A stretch of DNA of 17,510 bases, taken from PNC22 sp035654175 (GTDB taxonomy: Bacteria > Planctomycetota > Phycisphaerae > Phycisphaerales > UBA1924). This document shows positions 1-8,040 of this stretch, piece after piece (position 1 is the first letter of the stretch; the number at the start of each line of letters is the position of its first letter). Made by a program: the position numbers and the translations under genes. The notes beneath the pieces are model-generated. The model did not search any database. It had not been told where the DNA came from and saw only the letters and a program-made list of their open reading frames with translations. Location: NCBI GenBank assembly GCA_035654175.1, contig DASRXL010000252.1, forward strand, positions 1 to 17,510, read 5' to 3'.

Positions 1-457
1 CCGCCTCGCGCAGAAGGAGCTCAACGTCTTCCGCGATGAGGTCAAGCGGCACAACTTCATCACCAGCCGCGCCGGTTGGTACGGCGACTACCCCGACCCG
101 CTCACCTTCCTCGAGATCAGCCGGACGGGCGACGGCAACAACGACCGCGCGTTCTCGAGCGCCGCTTACGACGCCCTGCTCGACGCCTCCTACGCCGAGA
201 CCGACCCGGCCAAGCGCCTCGCCATCCTCGCCGAGGCCGAGCGCGTCCTGATGGAGGAGGAGCTGCCCATGGTGCCGATCTTCCACTACGCCAACCTCGT
301 GATGTTCGACGCCCACCGGCTTAGCGGCCCCAACCCCCACCCACGCACGATCGAGAACATCTTCCTTTTCGACGTCCTTGGCGACGGCCTCGGCGCCGAG
401 CGGCCCCTGATGATGCCGCGGACCCCGGACCGGCGCACCGGGAGCACACGCAATTGA
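1..457 (+). CDS. Peptide ABC transporter substrate-binding protein (family 5), C-terminal part
   Basis: This is the 3' end of a gene that begins before the window; the frame is open from base 2 and stops at 455-457. About 151 residues remain. The segment RAGWYGDYPDPLTFL near residues 28-42, then a stretch with 'NND..FSSAAYDALLDA' and a helix rich in Ala/Glu leading to 'ELPMVPIFHY', are the usual C-terminal signature of OppA/DppA-type extracytoplasmic solute-binding proteins (SBP family 5). Known members bind oligopeptides or related solutes in the periplasm and deliver them to an OppB/OppC permease pair. An OppB-like permease gene follows 136 bases downstream on the same strand, which supports the call. 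The substrate cannot be told from this fragment, and the signal peptide lies outside the window. Confidence 0.88.
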   Translation, partial: RLAQKELNVFRDEVKRHNFITSRAGWYGDYPDPLTFLEISRTGDGNNDRAFSSAAYDALLDASYAETDPAKRLAILAEAERVLMEEELPMVPIFHYANLVMFDAHRLSGPNPHPRTIENIFLFDVLGDGLGAERPLMMPRTPDRRTGSTRN

Positions 458-463
458 TCACCG

Positions 464-477
464 CCGGACATCTCCGG
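464..477 (+). other. Small hairpin just after the binding-protein stop
   Basis: CCGGA, a CATC loop and TCCGG form a perfect five-base-pair stem that begins six bases after the stop codon of the substrate-binding protein. No run of T follows, so it is not a standard intrinsic terminator. Stem-loops between binding-protein and permease genes often protect the upstream mRNA in other ABC operons; that role here is only inferred. The rest of the 458-593 gap shows no other clear feature. Confidence 0.3.
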
Positions 478-593
478 ACGCGGACCTGGCCGGAGCGCGA
501 GCCCCGGCTCCCCTCCCGGCGCGCATGTGCTCGCACCACTCGCCGTGCGGCGTCCCGCCGCCCGCGGGCTCTCCGCGCTAAAGGGGCCGGGCC

Positions 594-1601
594 ATGATCG
601 CGCTGATCGTCCGCCGCCTGCTGCAGCTGCCGATCATCGTCGGCGTGATCTACACGATCACGCTCGTGCTGGCCTGGGCCGTCCCCGGCAACCCGCTCGA
701 GAACCCCGAGGGCCGCCGCCCCGAAGACGCGGTCGTCGCCATGATGAAGGCCCAGTACAACCTCGACAGCTTCCCAAGGTTCTACGTCTCGTACCTCGAC
801 AGCGCCACCGGCGCGAAGTGGCTGCGTGAGACGCTCGGCGGCGTCGCCGCGCACGACGCGGCCAAGGCCGAAGCCTCCGGGCTGCCGCCGCCCGACCGGC
901 CCGTCTTCGACCTCGGCCCCTCGCTCAAGCACCGCGATCAACGGGTGAACTCGATCCTCGCCGCAGCGCTGCCCGTCTCGGTCACGCTCGGCCTCATGGC
1001 GATCATCCTCGCGGCCGTAATCGGCGTGCTCGCCGGAGTCGTCGGGGCGGTGAAGCCCAATTCGCCCGCCGATCTCTCCACGCTCGCCGTCGCGCTCATC
1101 GGCATCAGCCTCCCCAGCTTCGTCATCGGGACCGTCCTGCTGCTGGTCTTCGGGGTCTGGCTGCGCCTCCTGCCCCCGGGGGGCTGGGGCACCCTCGGCC
1201 ACATGGTGCTGCCCGCGCTGACGCTCAGCCTGCCGTTCGCGGCGTACATCGCCCGCCTCACCCGCATGGGCATGATCGAGCACCTCGGCGCCGACTACAT
1301 CCGCACCGCCCGCGCCAAGGGCCTCGCGGAGCGCGACATCCTCCTCAAGCACGCGCTCAAGAACGCGTTCCTGCCCGTGCTCAGCTACCTCGGCCCCGCG
1401 ACCGCCCTGGCGATGACCGGCTCCTTCGTCGTCGAGCGCGTCTTCAATGTCCCCGGCCTCGGGCAGCACTTCGTCAACGCCGTCCAGAACAAGGACCTCT
1501 TCCTCATCATCGGCGTCGTGCTCGTCTTCTCCACGATGCTCGTCCTGCTCAACCTCGCCGTGGACGTGCTGTACCGCTGGGCCGATCCGCGCATCGATTG
1601 A
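594..1601 (+). CDS. OppB/DppB-type peptide ABC transporter permease
   Basis: The 335-residue product is an inner-membrane permease of the binding-protein-dependent transport family. It opens with a basic residue pair and a hydrophobic helix (MIALIVRRLLQLPIIVGVIY). A soluble loop of roughly 80 residues follows, as is usual in OppB, and then about five more hydrophobic segments. The cytoplasmic EAA loop that contacts the ATPase is visible around residues 225-260 ('EHLGADYIRTARAKGL', then 'LLKHALKNAFLPV'). The C-terminus 'VDVLYRWADPRID' is typical of OppB/DppB. AAGGGG at 581-586 lies seven bases before the ATG and fixes the start. It presumably works with the upstream binding protein. The expected partner permease OppC and the OppD/OppF ATPases do not follow; the next gene is unrelated. 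Confidence 0.9.
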   Translation: MIALIVRRLLQLPIIVGVIYTITLVLAWAVPGNPLENPEGRRPEDAVVAMMKAQYNLDSFPRFYVSYLDSATGAKWLRETLGGVAAHDAAKAEASGLPPPDRPVFDLGPSLKHRDQRVNSILAAALPVSVTLGLMAIILAAVIGVLAGVVGAVKPNSPADLSTLAVALIGISLPSFVIGTVLLLVFGVWLRLLPPGGWGTLGHMVLPALTLSLPFAAYIARLTRMGMIEHLGADYIRTARAKGLAERDILLKHALKNAFLPVLSYLGPATALAMTGSFVVERVFNVPGLGQHFVNAVQNKDLFLIIGVVLVFSTMLVLLNLAVDVLYRWADPRID

Positions 1602-1612
1602 GCCGGGACGAG

Positions 1613-1643
1613 CGCGCCGCCGGGCAGCGCGGCGGGCGGCGCG
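1613..1643 (+). terminator. GC-rich stem-loop after oppB, possible terminator
   Basis: CGCGCCGCC at 1613-1621 and GGCGGCGCG at 1635-1643 form a perfect nine-base-pair stem with a 13-base loop, starting 12 bases after the permease stop codon. There is no T tract, so termination without a factor is doubtful. Chance pairing is also likely in DNA this rich in G and C. The remaining part of the gap up to 1805 is C-rich and shows no other clear signal. Confidence 0.3.
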
Positions 1644-1805
1644 GCGGACCGGGCCGGCGCGCCCCGCCCGATCGTGCCCTCGCGTTCTCCCCTCCCATCC
1701 TCCGACCTCCCTCCCCGGCGCATCGCTGAGCCGCCTCCCGCGAAATCTCCGTCCCGCTCCCCCCCGCTTCTCGCATCTCTCTGCAACCCCTGGATGGAGA
1801 TCGCC

Positions 1806-2945
1806 ATGCGCGTCAACACCCGCCTCGCCCTCGCCGCTGGAATGGCCGTTGCTTCTCAAGCCTTTGCCCAGGCCACCTTTACGCCCCTCGGCCACCTTCC
1901 GGACGGTGACTACTCGCTCGCCGTCCACATCTCGCCGGACGGCTCGGCCGTCAGCGGCCTGGCGACCGACGCGACCGGCACCGTCGGTTTCCGCTGGACA
2001 AGCGCCTCCGGCCTCTCGTCCCTCGGCGATCTGGCCGGCGGCGCCGTCGATACGGGCACCGCGGCGATCTCGGGCTACGGGTGCGTCCTCGCCGGCAGCG
2101 GGTACTCCGCCAACGGCCTCGAGGCCTTCCGCTGGACCGAGGACATCGGCCTCGTCCCGCTCGGCGACCTGCCGGGCGGCGCGTTCTCCAGCCACATCTA
2201 CGCCATGAGCCACGATGGCTCCGTCATGGTCGGCATCGGCAGCGACGCCACGGACCAGCGCGCCGTGCGCTGGACCCGCTCCGGCGGATGGCAGGTGCTC
2301 GACTCCTATCCCGGCGAGACCACCTCCGACGCCTTCGGCTGCTCCGCCGATGCGTCGGTGATCACGGGCCTGACGGTCGGCCCGGCCGGCACGCAGGCCT
2401 ACCGCTGGACGCAGGCGGACGGCAAGGTGCTGCTCGGCGATGTCGCCGGCGGCGCCTTCAACAGCGGCGGCGCCGACGTCTCGGACGACGGCTCCACCAT
2501 CGTGGGATACGCCAGCGACGGCGCCGGGTATGTCGCGATGGTCTGGACCGCCGACACAGGCATGATCAACGCCGGCTTTCTCGCGAACGATTCCGCGGAG
2601 GCCGAGCTCTGGACGGTCAACGGCGACGGCACGGTCGCGGTGGGCTACTCCGGCTCCCAGGCGACGATCTGGACGCCGCAAGAGGGCCTGCGGGCTCTGC
2701 AATCCGTGCTCGAAAGCGACCACGGCCTCGGCGGCGCGCTCTCCGGCTGGTCGCTGGCGTCGGCCAACAGCGTCTCGAGCGACGGGCGCGTGATCGTGGG
2801 CTGGGGATACAACCCCGCGGGCCAGGTCGAGGCCTGGCGCGTCGAGCTGCCCGCGCCGTGCCCCGCCGACTTCAACGCCGATGGCAGCGTCAACACCATC
2901 GACGTGCTCGCCTTCCTGAACGCCTGGAACGCCGGCTGCCCGTGA
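1806..2945 (+). CDS. Secreted HAF-repeat beta-propeller protein with dockerin-like C-terminus
   Basis: The product is 379 residues. An N-terminal signal peptide (MRVNTRLALAAGMAVASQAFAQA) has a likely signal peptidase cut after AFA, about residue 21. The body has repeats of 45-46 residues marked by LG(H/D)L-(P/A)GG-like turns at about residues 28, 73, 119, 165, 210 and 256, with 'FRWT/VRWT/YRWT' strands between them. This is the HAF-repeat pattern, expected to fold as an extracellular propeller. Residues 352-379 form a Cys-flanked dockerin-like module (DFNADGSVNTIDVLAFLNAW) ending in GCP. GGAG at 1796-1799, six bases before the ATG at 1806, supports this start over the in-frame ATG at 1794. 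The frame is open further upstream, but that part does not look like a signal peptide. No enzymatic function is visible. The gene ends 17 bases from the convergent riboflavin synthase gene. Confidence 0.85.
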   Translation: MRVNTRLALAAGMAVASQAFAQATFTPLGHLPDGDYSLAVHISPDGSAVSGLATDATGTVGFRWTSASGLSSLGDLAGGAVDTGTAAISGYGCVLAGSGYSANGLEAFRWTEDIGLVPLGDLPGGAFSSHIYAMSHDGSVMVGIGSDATDQRAVRWTRSGGWQVLDSYPGETTSDAFGCSADASVITGLTVGPAGTQAYRWTQADGKVLLGDVAGGAFNSGGADVSDDGSTIVGYASDGAGYVAMVWTADTGMINAGFLANDSAEAELWTVNGDGTVAVGYSGSQATIWTPQEGLRALQSVLESDHGLGGALSGWSLASANSVSSDGRVIVGWGYNPAGQVEAWRVELPAPCPADFNADGSVNTIDVLAFLNAWNAGCP

Positions 2946-2962
2946 GGCGCGGAGCGAGCCGC

Positions 2963-3580
2963 TCAGGCCCCGAGCAGCCCCGCGTAGTGCCTCATGACAT
3001 GGACGACCGTGCGCGCCAGGATGTCCGTCTCGATGTTCACCCTCGACCCCGGCGCCAGCGACCCCAGCGTCGTGCGCCCGAGCGTGGTCGGAATCAGCGC
3101 CACCTCGAACCATCCCGCCCCGGGCTCCACCGCCGCGATCGTCAGCGAAACGCCCTCGACGGCGATCGAGCCCTTCGGCACGATGCACGGCATCAGCTCG
3201 CGCGGCGGCACCACCCGCACCCGCCACTCGCCGTCGTTCTGGAGCCCCACCACCTCTCCGACTCCCTCGACGTGACCCTGCACCACGTGGCCGTCCATCG
3301 GCGTCGCCGCGGTCACCGACGATTCGAGATTCACGATCCCGCCCGCGCCGAGCCCGCCGAGCGTCGTTCTCGCCAGCGACTCGGGGATCACGTCGAAGGC
3401 GAGCAGGCCGCCCGGTCCGACCGGCGCCGCGAGCGTGAGGCAGCAGCCGGAAACGCAGATCGAATCCCCGGCGCGGGGCGCGTGCGCCCAGCCGCGCGGG
3501 TCGATAAGGAGCCGCCGCCCGGCCGAGGTGCGCTCCATGGACGAGATTCGACCGGTCGCCTGCACGATGCCGCTGAACAT
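2963..3580 (-). CDS. ribE: Riboflavin synthase, alpha chain
   Basis: This cytoplasmic enzyme converts two molecules of 6,7-dimethyl-8-ribityllumazine into riboflavin plus a pyrimidine that is recycled. The 205-residue length fits the family. Two lumazine-binding repeats are visible. The first starts MFSGIVQATG and contains SGCCLTL (residues 44-50). The second starts at DGHVVQGHVEGVG (residues 96-108) and contains 'PKGSIAVEGVSLT' (residues 135-147). The N-terminal MF(S/T)GIV, which is needed for trimer assembly in known enzymes, is intact. The ATG at 3578-3580 has AAGGA upstream at suitable spacing. No other rib gene is nearby, and the 171-base upstream gap lacks the conserved boxes of an FMN riboswitch. 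The gene is divergent from the lipoprotein gene and convergent with the HAF-repeat gene. Confidence 0.95.
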   Translation of the reverse strand: MFSGIVQATGRISSMERTSAGRRLLIDPRGWAHAPRAGDSICVSGCCLTLAAPVGPGGLLAFDVIPESLARTTLGGLGAGGIVNLESSVTAATPMDGHVVQGHVEGVGEVVGLQNDGEWRVRVVPPRELMPCIVPKGSIAVEGVSLTIAAVEPGAGWFEVALIPTTLGRTTLGSLAPGSRVNIETDILARTVVHVMRHYAGLLGA

Positions 3581-3751
3581 GAAGGATCCTTGGCCGCTCC
3601 GACCCGAACCGTTCCCGGAGAGGCCGGCCGGCTTGACCGCATCGCCGCCGTGCTCGATACTCCCCCACCGTCGGCCGACAACGGGACCGACCCAGTGAAA
3701 GACCGGGGCTCGCCGCACGGGCCGTCCCCCGTCCACAGGAGTGGCGTTTCC

Positions 3752-4939
3752 ATGACGAGCGTCGATAAGGACCTTAGGCGTGCGTGTCTCCCCCGCCCGG
3801 TTGCCTGCCTCGCAGGCGCGGCGGCGCTGGTCCTCTGCGGCTGTGTCTACGAAACGGCGCCGAGCCCCTCCACGTCGTCCTCCACGCGCTCGGGCGGGGG
3901 GTCGGCCGAGGCCCTCCTCACCGAACGCCAGCAAGCGTTCCAGATCGACCACGACGCCTACGCGAGCCTGGGATACCAGATCGACTGGCGAGGGTTCCCG
4001 GTCGTCGCCCGCGGCCGGCGGATCTCGTTCCTCGACGTGTACCCCGACATCGTCGTGGCGCAGGAGTCCGGCGCCACCGTCAGCATCCTCGAGGCAAACA
4101 CCGGCGCCCTCCGCAACTCGAGCCAGGTCGCCAGCCCTCTCACCCGGTTCGTCGGCAACTTCCGCGACGAGAACCGGCTCATCGTCTCGAGCGACACCGA
4201 GGCCTACGTGATCGACATCGAGACCGGGAGCGTCGTCGAGCGGCAGGAGTTCAGCCGCGTCGTCTCCACGCGCCCGGTCTTCTTCGCGAATCAGAAGATC
4301 TACGGCACCGCGATCGGGCACGTGTACTCGCACTACATGAACCCGCCCGTCGATGCGTGGGCCTACGACCTCGGCAGCCCCATCGACGCCGATCCAGTGC
4401 TCGTGGGCTCGACCGTTGTCGCGGTGTCGCGCCGCGGCGACATCGCCATGCTCGACGGCGCGAGCGGCACGCTCATGGCGCGGACGAGCATCTACGGCGG
4501 CTGCGAGGCGGACCCCGTGGCGGGCGACGGCGTGGTGTTCTTCGCGAGCCTCGACCAGTCCATCTACGCCATCGACCTCGGCGGCCGGCAGGTGTGGCGG
4601 GTGCGGACGGAGCAGCCGCTCCGCGTCACCCCGACGCACCACGCCGGCGTGCTCTACGTGCCGAGCGCCGACCAGGGCCTGCGGGCGCTCGACGCGGGCA
4701 CCGGCGCGCAGCTGTGGAACCAGGAGCAGGTGCAGGGGCGCGTGGTCGCCGTGAGGAACGGGCGCCTGGTCACGTGGGACGGCACGACCGCCGCCACGAT
4801 CGATCCGGCCAACGGCGACGTCATCGCCTCCACCGGTCTGACCGACGTGGCGATGCTCACGCCGGACCAGTTCGTGGACGGCAACCTCTACGCCGCGAGC
4901 AACGGCGGCATCGTCGCGAAGTTTCAGCCGCGGGACTGA
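3752..4939 (+). CDS. PQQ-like beta-propeller lipoprotein (BamB-like fold)
   Basis: The 395-residue product begins with a basic stretch and a hydrophobic segment ending LVLCGC, so Cys31 is a probable lipidated residue; the lipobox is slightly atypical. A Ser/Thr/Gly-rich linker follows (residues 38-52). The body has repeated strands of the PQQ-enzyme type: 'ILEANTGAL', 'VIDIETGSV', 'MLDGASGTLMA', 'YAIDLGGRQVWRV', 'ALDAGTGAQLWNQ' and 'TIDPANGDVIAS'. Length, lipidation and fold resemble BamB of the outer-membrane assembly complex, but planctomycetes have many unrelated propellers, so BamB function is not claimed. AGGAG at 3737-3741 precedes the ATG by ten bases. purH begins 42 bases downstream on the same strand, so the two may be co-transcribed. 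Confidence 0.82.
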   Translation: MTSVDKDLRRACLPRPVACLAGAAALVLCGCVYETAPSPSTSSSTRSGGGSAEALLTERQQAFQIDHDAYASLGYQIDWRGFPVVARGRRISFLDVYPDIVVAQESGATVSILEANTGALRNSSQVASPLTRFVGNFRDENRLIVSSDTEAYVIDIETGSVVERQEFSRVVSTRPVFFANQKIYGTAIGHVYSHYMNPPVDAWAYDLGSPIDADPVLVGSTVVAVSRRGDIAMLDGASGTLMARTSIYGGCEADPVAGDGVVFFASLDQSIYAIDLGGRQVWRVRTEQPLRVTPTHHAGVLYVPSADQGLRALDAGTGAQLWNQEQVQGRVVAVRNGRLVTWDGTTAATIDPANGDVIASTGLTDVAMLTPDQFVDGNLYAASNGGIVAKFQPRD

Positions 4940-4981
4940 TCGAGCCGAGCCCGCCGCCACCCCCGAGCGCCCGCTGCCCCC

Positions 4982-6631
4982 ATGCCCCCGATCGCCCCGA
5001 TCCGACGCGCTCTGATCTCCGTCAGCGACAAACGCGGCGTCGAGGGCTTCGCCCGCGCCCTCGCGCAGGCCGGCGTTCACCTGCTCTCGACCGGAGGCAC
5101 CGCCCGCACGCTGCGCGACGCCGGGCTCCCGGTCACGCTCGTCGAGGAGCACACCGGCTTTCCCGAGATGCTCGACGGACGCGTCAAGACCCTGCACCCC
5201 AAGATCCACGGCGGGATCCTCGGCGTGCGCGCCAACCCTGACCACCGCGCCAAGATGGCCGCGCACGGCATCGAGCCCATCGACCTCGTCTGCATCGACC
5301 TCTACAAGTTCGAGGACACCGTCGCGCGCGGGGGCGTCGGCCTGGAAGAGGCCGTCGAGCAGATCGATATCGGGGGCCCCTCGATGCTCCGGTCGGCGGC
5401 GAAGAACTTCCACGACGTCACCGTCGTCTCAGATCCGGGTCAGTATGAGACCGTCCTCGCCGAGCTGCGCGAGCACGGCGGCACCACGCTCGCCACCCGC
5501 ATGGACCTCGCCGCCGCAGCGTTCGAGCGCACCTGCGCGTTCGACGGCGCCATCGGCGCATACCTGCGTGCGCAGCAGGGAGAGGCCTTCCCCCGCGTGC
5601 TCACGCTCCAGGGCCGCCGCGCCGCCGAGCTCCGCTACGGCGAGAACCCCCACCAGCCCGCCGCCCTCTACGCCGACCCCGCCTCCAGGGGCCCGAGCAT
5701 CGCCGCCGCCGAGCAGCTCCACGGCAAGGAGCTCAGCTACAACAACCTCCTCGACGCCGCCGCGGCCCTCGAGCTTGCGGTCGCCCTCGCCGGGATTGAG
5801 GCCGGCGCCGCCGGCGCCTGCGTCATCAAGCACACCAACCCCTGCGGCGCCGCCCTCGCGACCACCCCCGCCGAAGCCTTCGACCTCGCCATCGCCGGCG
5901 ACCCCCTCGCCGCCTACGGCGGCATCGCCGCCTCCAGCACCGCCATCGACCTCGCCGCCGCCGAGCGCATCTGCGCCCCCGACCGCTTCTTCGAAGTCGT
6001 CATCGCCCCGGACTTCGCGCCCGACGCCCTCGCCCTCCTCCGCGATCGCTGGAAGAACGTCCGCCTGCTCTGCACCGGCCCACTTGCGGGCCGGGGCGCT
6101 CCTATCGCGGGGCGGGCCACTCCCGATCCCGCCGACCGGGGCGCGGCGCTCGGAGCCCCGCACCTCGACATCCGCTCCATTCCCGGCGGCTACCTCGTCC
6201 AAGCCCACGACGACACGCACCCCGATCCCGCCTCCTGGACCCACGCCGCCGGCCCCGTCCCCGACCCCGAGCTGCTGCGCGCCGCCGCATTGGTCGAGGC
6301 CGCCGCGAGAGCCCTCTCCTCCAATGCCGTCGCCATCGGCGGACCGGTCGGCCGGTCGGGCGCCGCACTCTTCGGCGGCGGCGCGGGCCAGATGGACCGC
6401 GTCGCCTCCTGCCGCCTCGCCGTCGCCAAGGCCGGCGAGCGCGCCCGCGGCTCGGTCGCCGTCTCCGACGCCTTCTTCCCCTTCTCCGATGGCCCGGAGA
6501 TCCTCATCGACGCCGGGGTCGCCATGATCGTCCACCCCGGCGGCTCCAAACGCGACCCGGAAACCTTCGCCCTCTGCGAGGCCCGCGGCGTCACGTGCAT
6601 GACGACCGGCATCCGCCGATTCAGGCACTAA
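4982..6631 (+). CDS. purH: Bifunctional AICAR transformylase / IMP cyclohydrolase
   Basis: PurH carries out the last two steps of de novo purine synthesis. It formylates AICAR with 10-formyl-THF and then closes the ring to IMP, in the cytoplasm. The 549-residue product has an N-terminal MGS-like cyclohydrolase domain with ISVSDKRG (12-19), LSTGGTA (35-41) and 'EMLDGRVKTLHPKIHGG' (62-78). The transformylase domain shows LRYGENPHQ (217-225), GKELSYNNLLDA (248-259) and the catalytic KHTNPCG (Lys283, His284). The C-terminal 'DAFFPFSDGPEILIDAG' and final 'TTGIRRFRH' match the family end. One oddity is a loop of about 30 residues (364-394, rich in Gly, Ala, Pro and Arg) between RLL and LDIRSI, where many homologues are shorter. 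No good ribosome binding site precedes the ATG, so coupling to the upstream gene is possible. Confidence 0.97.
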   Translation: MPPIAPIRRALISVSDKRGVEGFARALAQAGVHLLSTGGTARTLRDAGLPVTLVEEHTGFPEMLDGRVKTLHPKIHGGILGVRANPDHRAKMAAHGIEPIDLVCIDLYKFEDTVARGGVGLEEAVEQIDIGGPSMLRSAAKNFHDVTVVSDPGQYETVLAELREHGGTTLATRMDLAAAAFERTCAFDGAIGAYLRAQQGEAFPRVLTLQGRRAAELRYGENPHQPAALYADPASRGPSIAAAEQLHGKELSYNNLLDAAAALELAVALAGIEAGAAGACVIKHTNPCGAALATTPAEAFDLAIAGDPLAAYGGIAASSTAIDLAAAERICAPDRFFEVVIAPDFAPDALALLRDRWKNVRLLCTGPLAGRGAPIAGRATPDPADRGAALGAPHLDIRSIPGGYLVQAHDDTHPDPASWTHAAGPVPDPELLRAAALVEAAARALSSNAVAIGGPVGRSGAALFGGGAGQMDRVASCRLAVAKAGERARGSVAVSDAFFPFSDGPEILIDAGVAMIVHPGGSKRDPETFALCEARGVTCMTTGIRRFRH

Positions 6632-6655
6632 TCACGACGCGACCTTCGATTTCGG

Positions 6656-8038
6656 CTACGGGCAATGGCCGCCGTTATTGAACGCGGCGGTCCATTCGTT
6701 CAGGAAACCAATGACGTCGCTCGAATCGATCGCACCATCACTGTTCCAGTCCGCGTCGAAGTCACCGGCCGTCCACAGGTTGAGGTAGAAAGCAACGTCC
6801 CGGGTGTCCACAGCACCGTCGTGATTCGCATCGGGCGCGCAGCCGGCGCTTTCGTACACATACGCCGACCCGGCCGATTGGCCGCGGTCGTCGTCGCCTA
6901 TTGCGCCACTCACCACGGTGCCTTCATTCACCGCAACCGAAGCACTGAAGTAGTCGTTGGCGCCTGCATCGGGCGCAATGAGCTTAATCGTGTATGCCCA
7001 GAGACCATCGACCTTGTTGAACACGTACGCCGCACCTGTCAAATGATCGGCATCATTGAGTGCGCCGATCACCATGGTATCAGGGCTCGCGCTGATCGCG
7101 TGGCCAAAGAGGTTCAGAGGCGCATCGTCCGGCGCTACGAGCTTGGCCTTATGCGTCCAGGCGCCCGCGGCCCTCTCAAAGAAGTGGACCGATCCGAGCA
7201 GATCGCCATCACTTTCGTATGGCGCGCCGATCATGATTTCACCGCCGCATATGGCCACGGCGCGACCGAACTCGTCGCCGCCGGCGCCGTTGGGTGCGGC
7301 GAGCTTGGCCGCGAACACCCACGTTCCGCCCGATCGTTCGAAGACATACGCCGATCCCGTCCATAGATCATCGCCCTCTGCGCCGATCACGGCCGTACTC
7401 TCATTCAGGTCGACAGTCTGGCCGAACCAGTCGTGGGAACTGCCGTCGGGCGCAGTGAGCTTAGCCGCCATCATCCACGCGCCCCCGATCCGTTCGAAGA
7501 TGTAGGCCGAACCTCGATTGTCATCGCTCCGCGCACCGATCGCGGCCGCATCACCGCATAGCGCGACACTCACGCCAAACGCGTCCCCGAACTGACCGTC
7601 GGGCGCGGTGAGCTTGGCCGTGTACGCCCACGCTCCGGCGGCCTTCTCGAACACGTACGCCGAACCCGCGAACACACCGAGATCATCATCCTCCCATGCC
7701 CCGATCAGCGCCATATCGCCACTCAGGCTGATGTCGGCGCCGAACCCATCGCCGGCATTGCCATCGGGCGCCGTGAGCTTCGCCATGTAGGCCCATGTCC
7801 GGCCCACCCGCTCGAACACGTACACCGCGCCGCGCTCCTCGTCGTGACCATCCGCCCCGATCAGAAGGGTGTCGCCGTTCACCGCCACGGATCGCCCGAA
7901 CCAATCGCCGGCCTGGCCATCGGGAGCGGTAAGCTTGGCCCTCTGGGACCACCCCTCCTGCGCGGCGGCCGGGCCGGTGACGTGCGCGCACACCCACACG
8001 AGCGGAACGAGGGGCATGATTCTGAGGCGGCTGTGCAT
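6656..8038 (-). CDS. Secreted seven-repeat FG-GAP propeller protein with paired dockerin-like repeats
   Basis: The 460-residue product has a signal peptide ending PAAAQEGW, with a likely cut after Ala26. It carries seven repeats of about 53 residues, each opening with a KLTAPDG-like motif (residues 35, 87, 142, 193, 245, 299 and 352). Each continues through 'D.FG.SVA' and 'IGA...DDRGSAYVFE', the FG-GAP/integrin-alpha type of calcium-binding blade. Seven blades would close one propeller. From Cys400 come two dockerin-like calcium loops (DANHDGAVDTRD and DWNSDGAIDSSD) and a final GGHCP. The start at 8038 is chosen because GGAGGT lies eight bases upstream and a signal peptide follows; the frame is open upstream to 8110. 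Likely function is extracellular or envelope binding; no catalytic site is seen. The gene's GC content is visibly lower than its neighbours'. Confidence 0.85.
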   Translation of the reverse strand: MHSRLRIMPLVPLVWVCAHVTGPAAAQEGWSQRAKLTAPDGQAGDWFGRSVAVNGDTLLIGADGHDEERGAVYVFERVGRTWAYMAKLTAPDGNAGDGFGADISLSGDMALIGAWEDDDLGVFAGSAYVFEKAAGAWAYTAKLTAPDGQFGDAFGVSVALCGDAAAIGARSDDNRGSAYIFERIGGAWMMAAKLTAPDGSSHDWFGQTVDLNESTAVIGAEGDDLWTGSAYVFERSGGTWVFAAKLAAPNGAGGDEFGRAVAICGGEIMIGAPYESDGDLLGSVHFFERAAGAWTHKAKLVAPDDAPLNLFGHAISASPDTMVIGALNDADHLTGAAYVFNKVDGLWAYTIKLIAPDAGANDYFSASVAVNEGTVVSGAIGDDDRGQSAGSAYVYESAGCAPDANHDGAVDTRDVAFYLNLWTAGDFDADWNSDGAIDSSDVIGFLNEWTAAFNNGGHCP

Positions 8039-8040
8039 CG

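Noticed and set aside
2952..2964. GAGCG-AGC-CGCTC hairpin between convergent genes
   Set aside because: The stem is only five base pairs with a three-base loop and no T tract on either strand. Such pairings are expected by chance here.
321..3668. Very long open frame on the minus strand, over 1100 codons
   Set aside because: It runs antisense to the permease and HAF-repeat genes and overlaps riboflavin synthase in another frame. Its product is Arg/Gly/Ala/Asp-rich with no family signature. Such frames arise because stop codons are rare in DNA of this GC content.
3581..3751. Possible FMN riboswitch before riboflavin synthase
   Set aside because: The 171-base gap lacks the conserved FMN-element boxes and has a normal ribosome binding site directly before the start.
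3752..4939. Calling the PQQ-propeller lipoprotein BamB
   Set aside because: Fold, size and lipidation fit, but there is no der or other Bam context, and planctomycetes carry many unrelated PQQ propellers. Only the fold is claimed.
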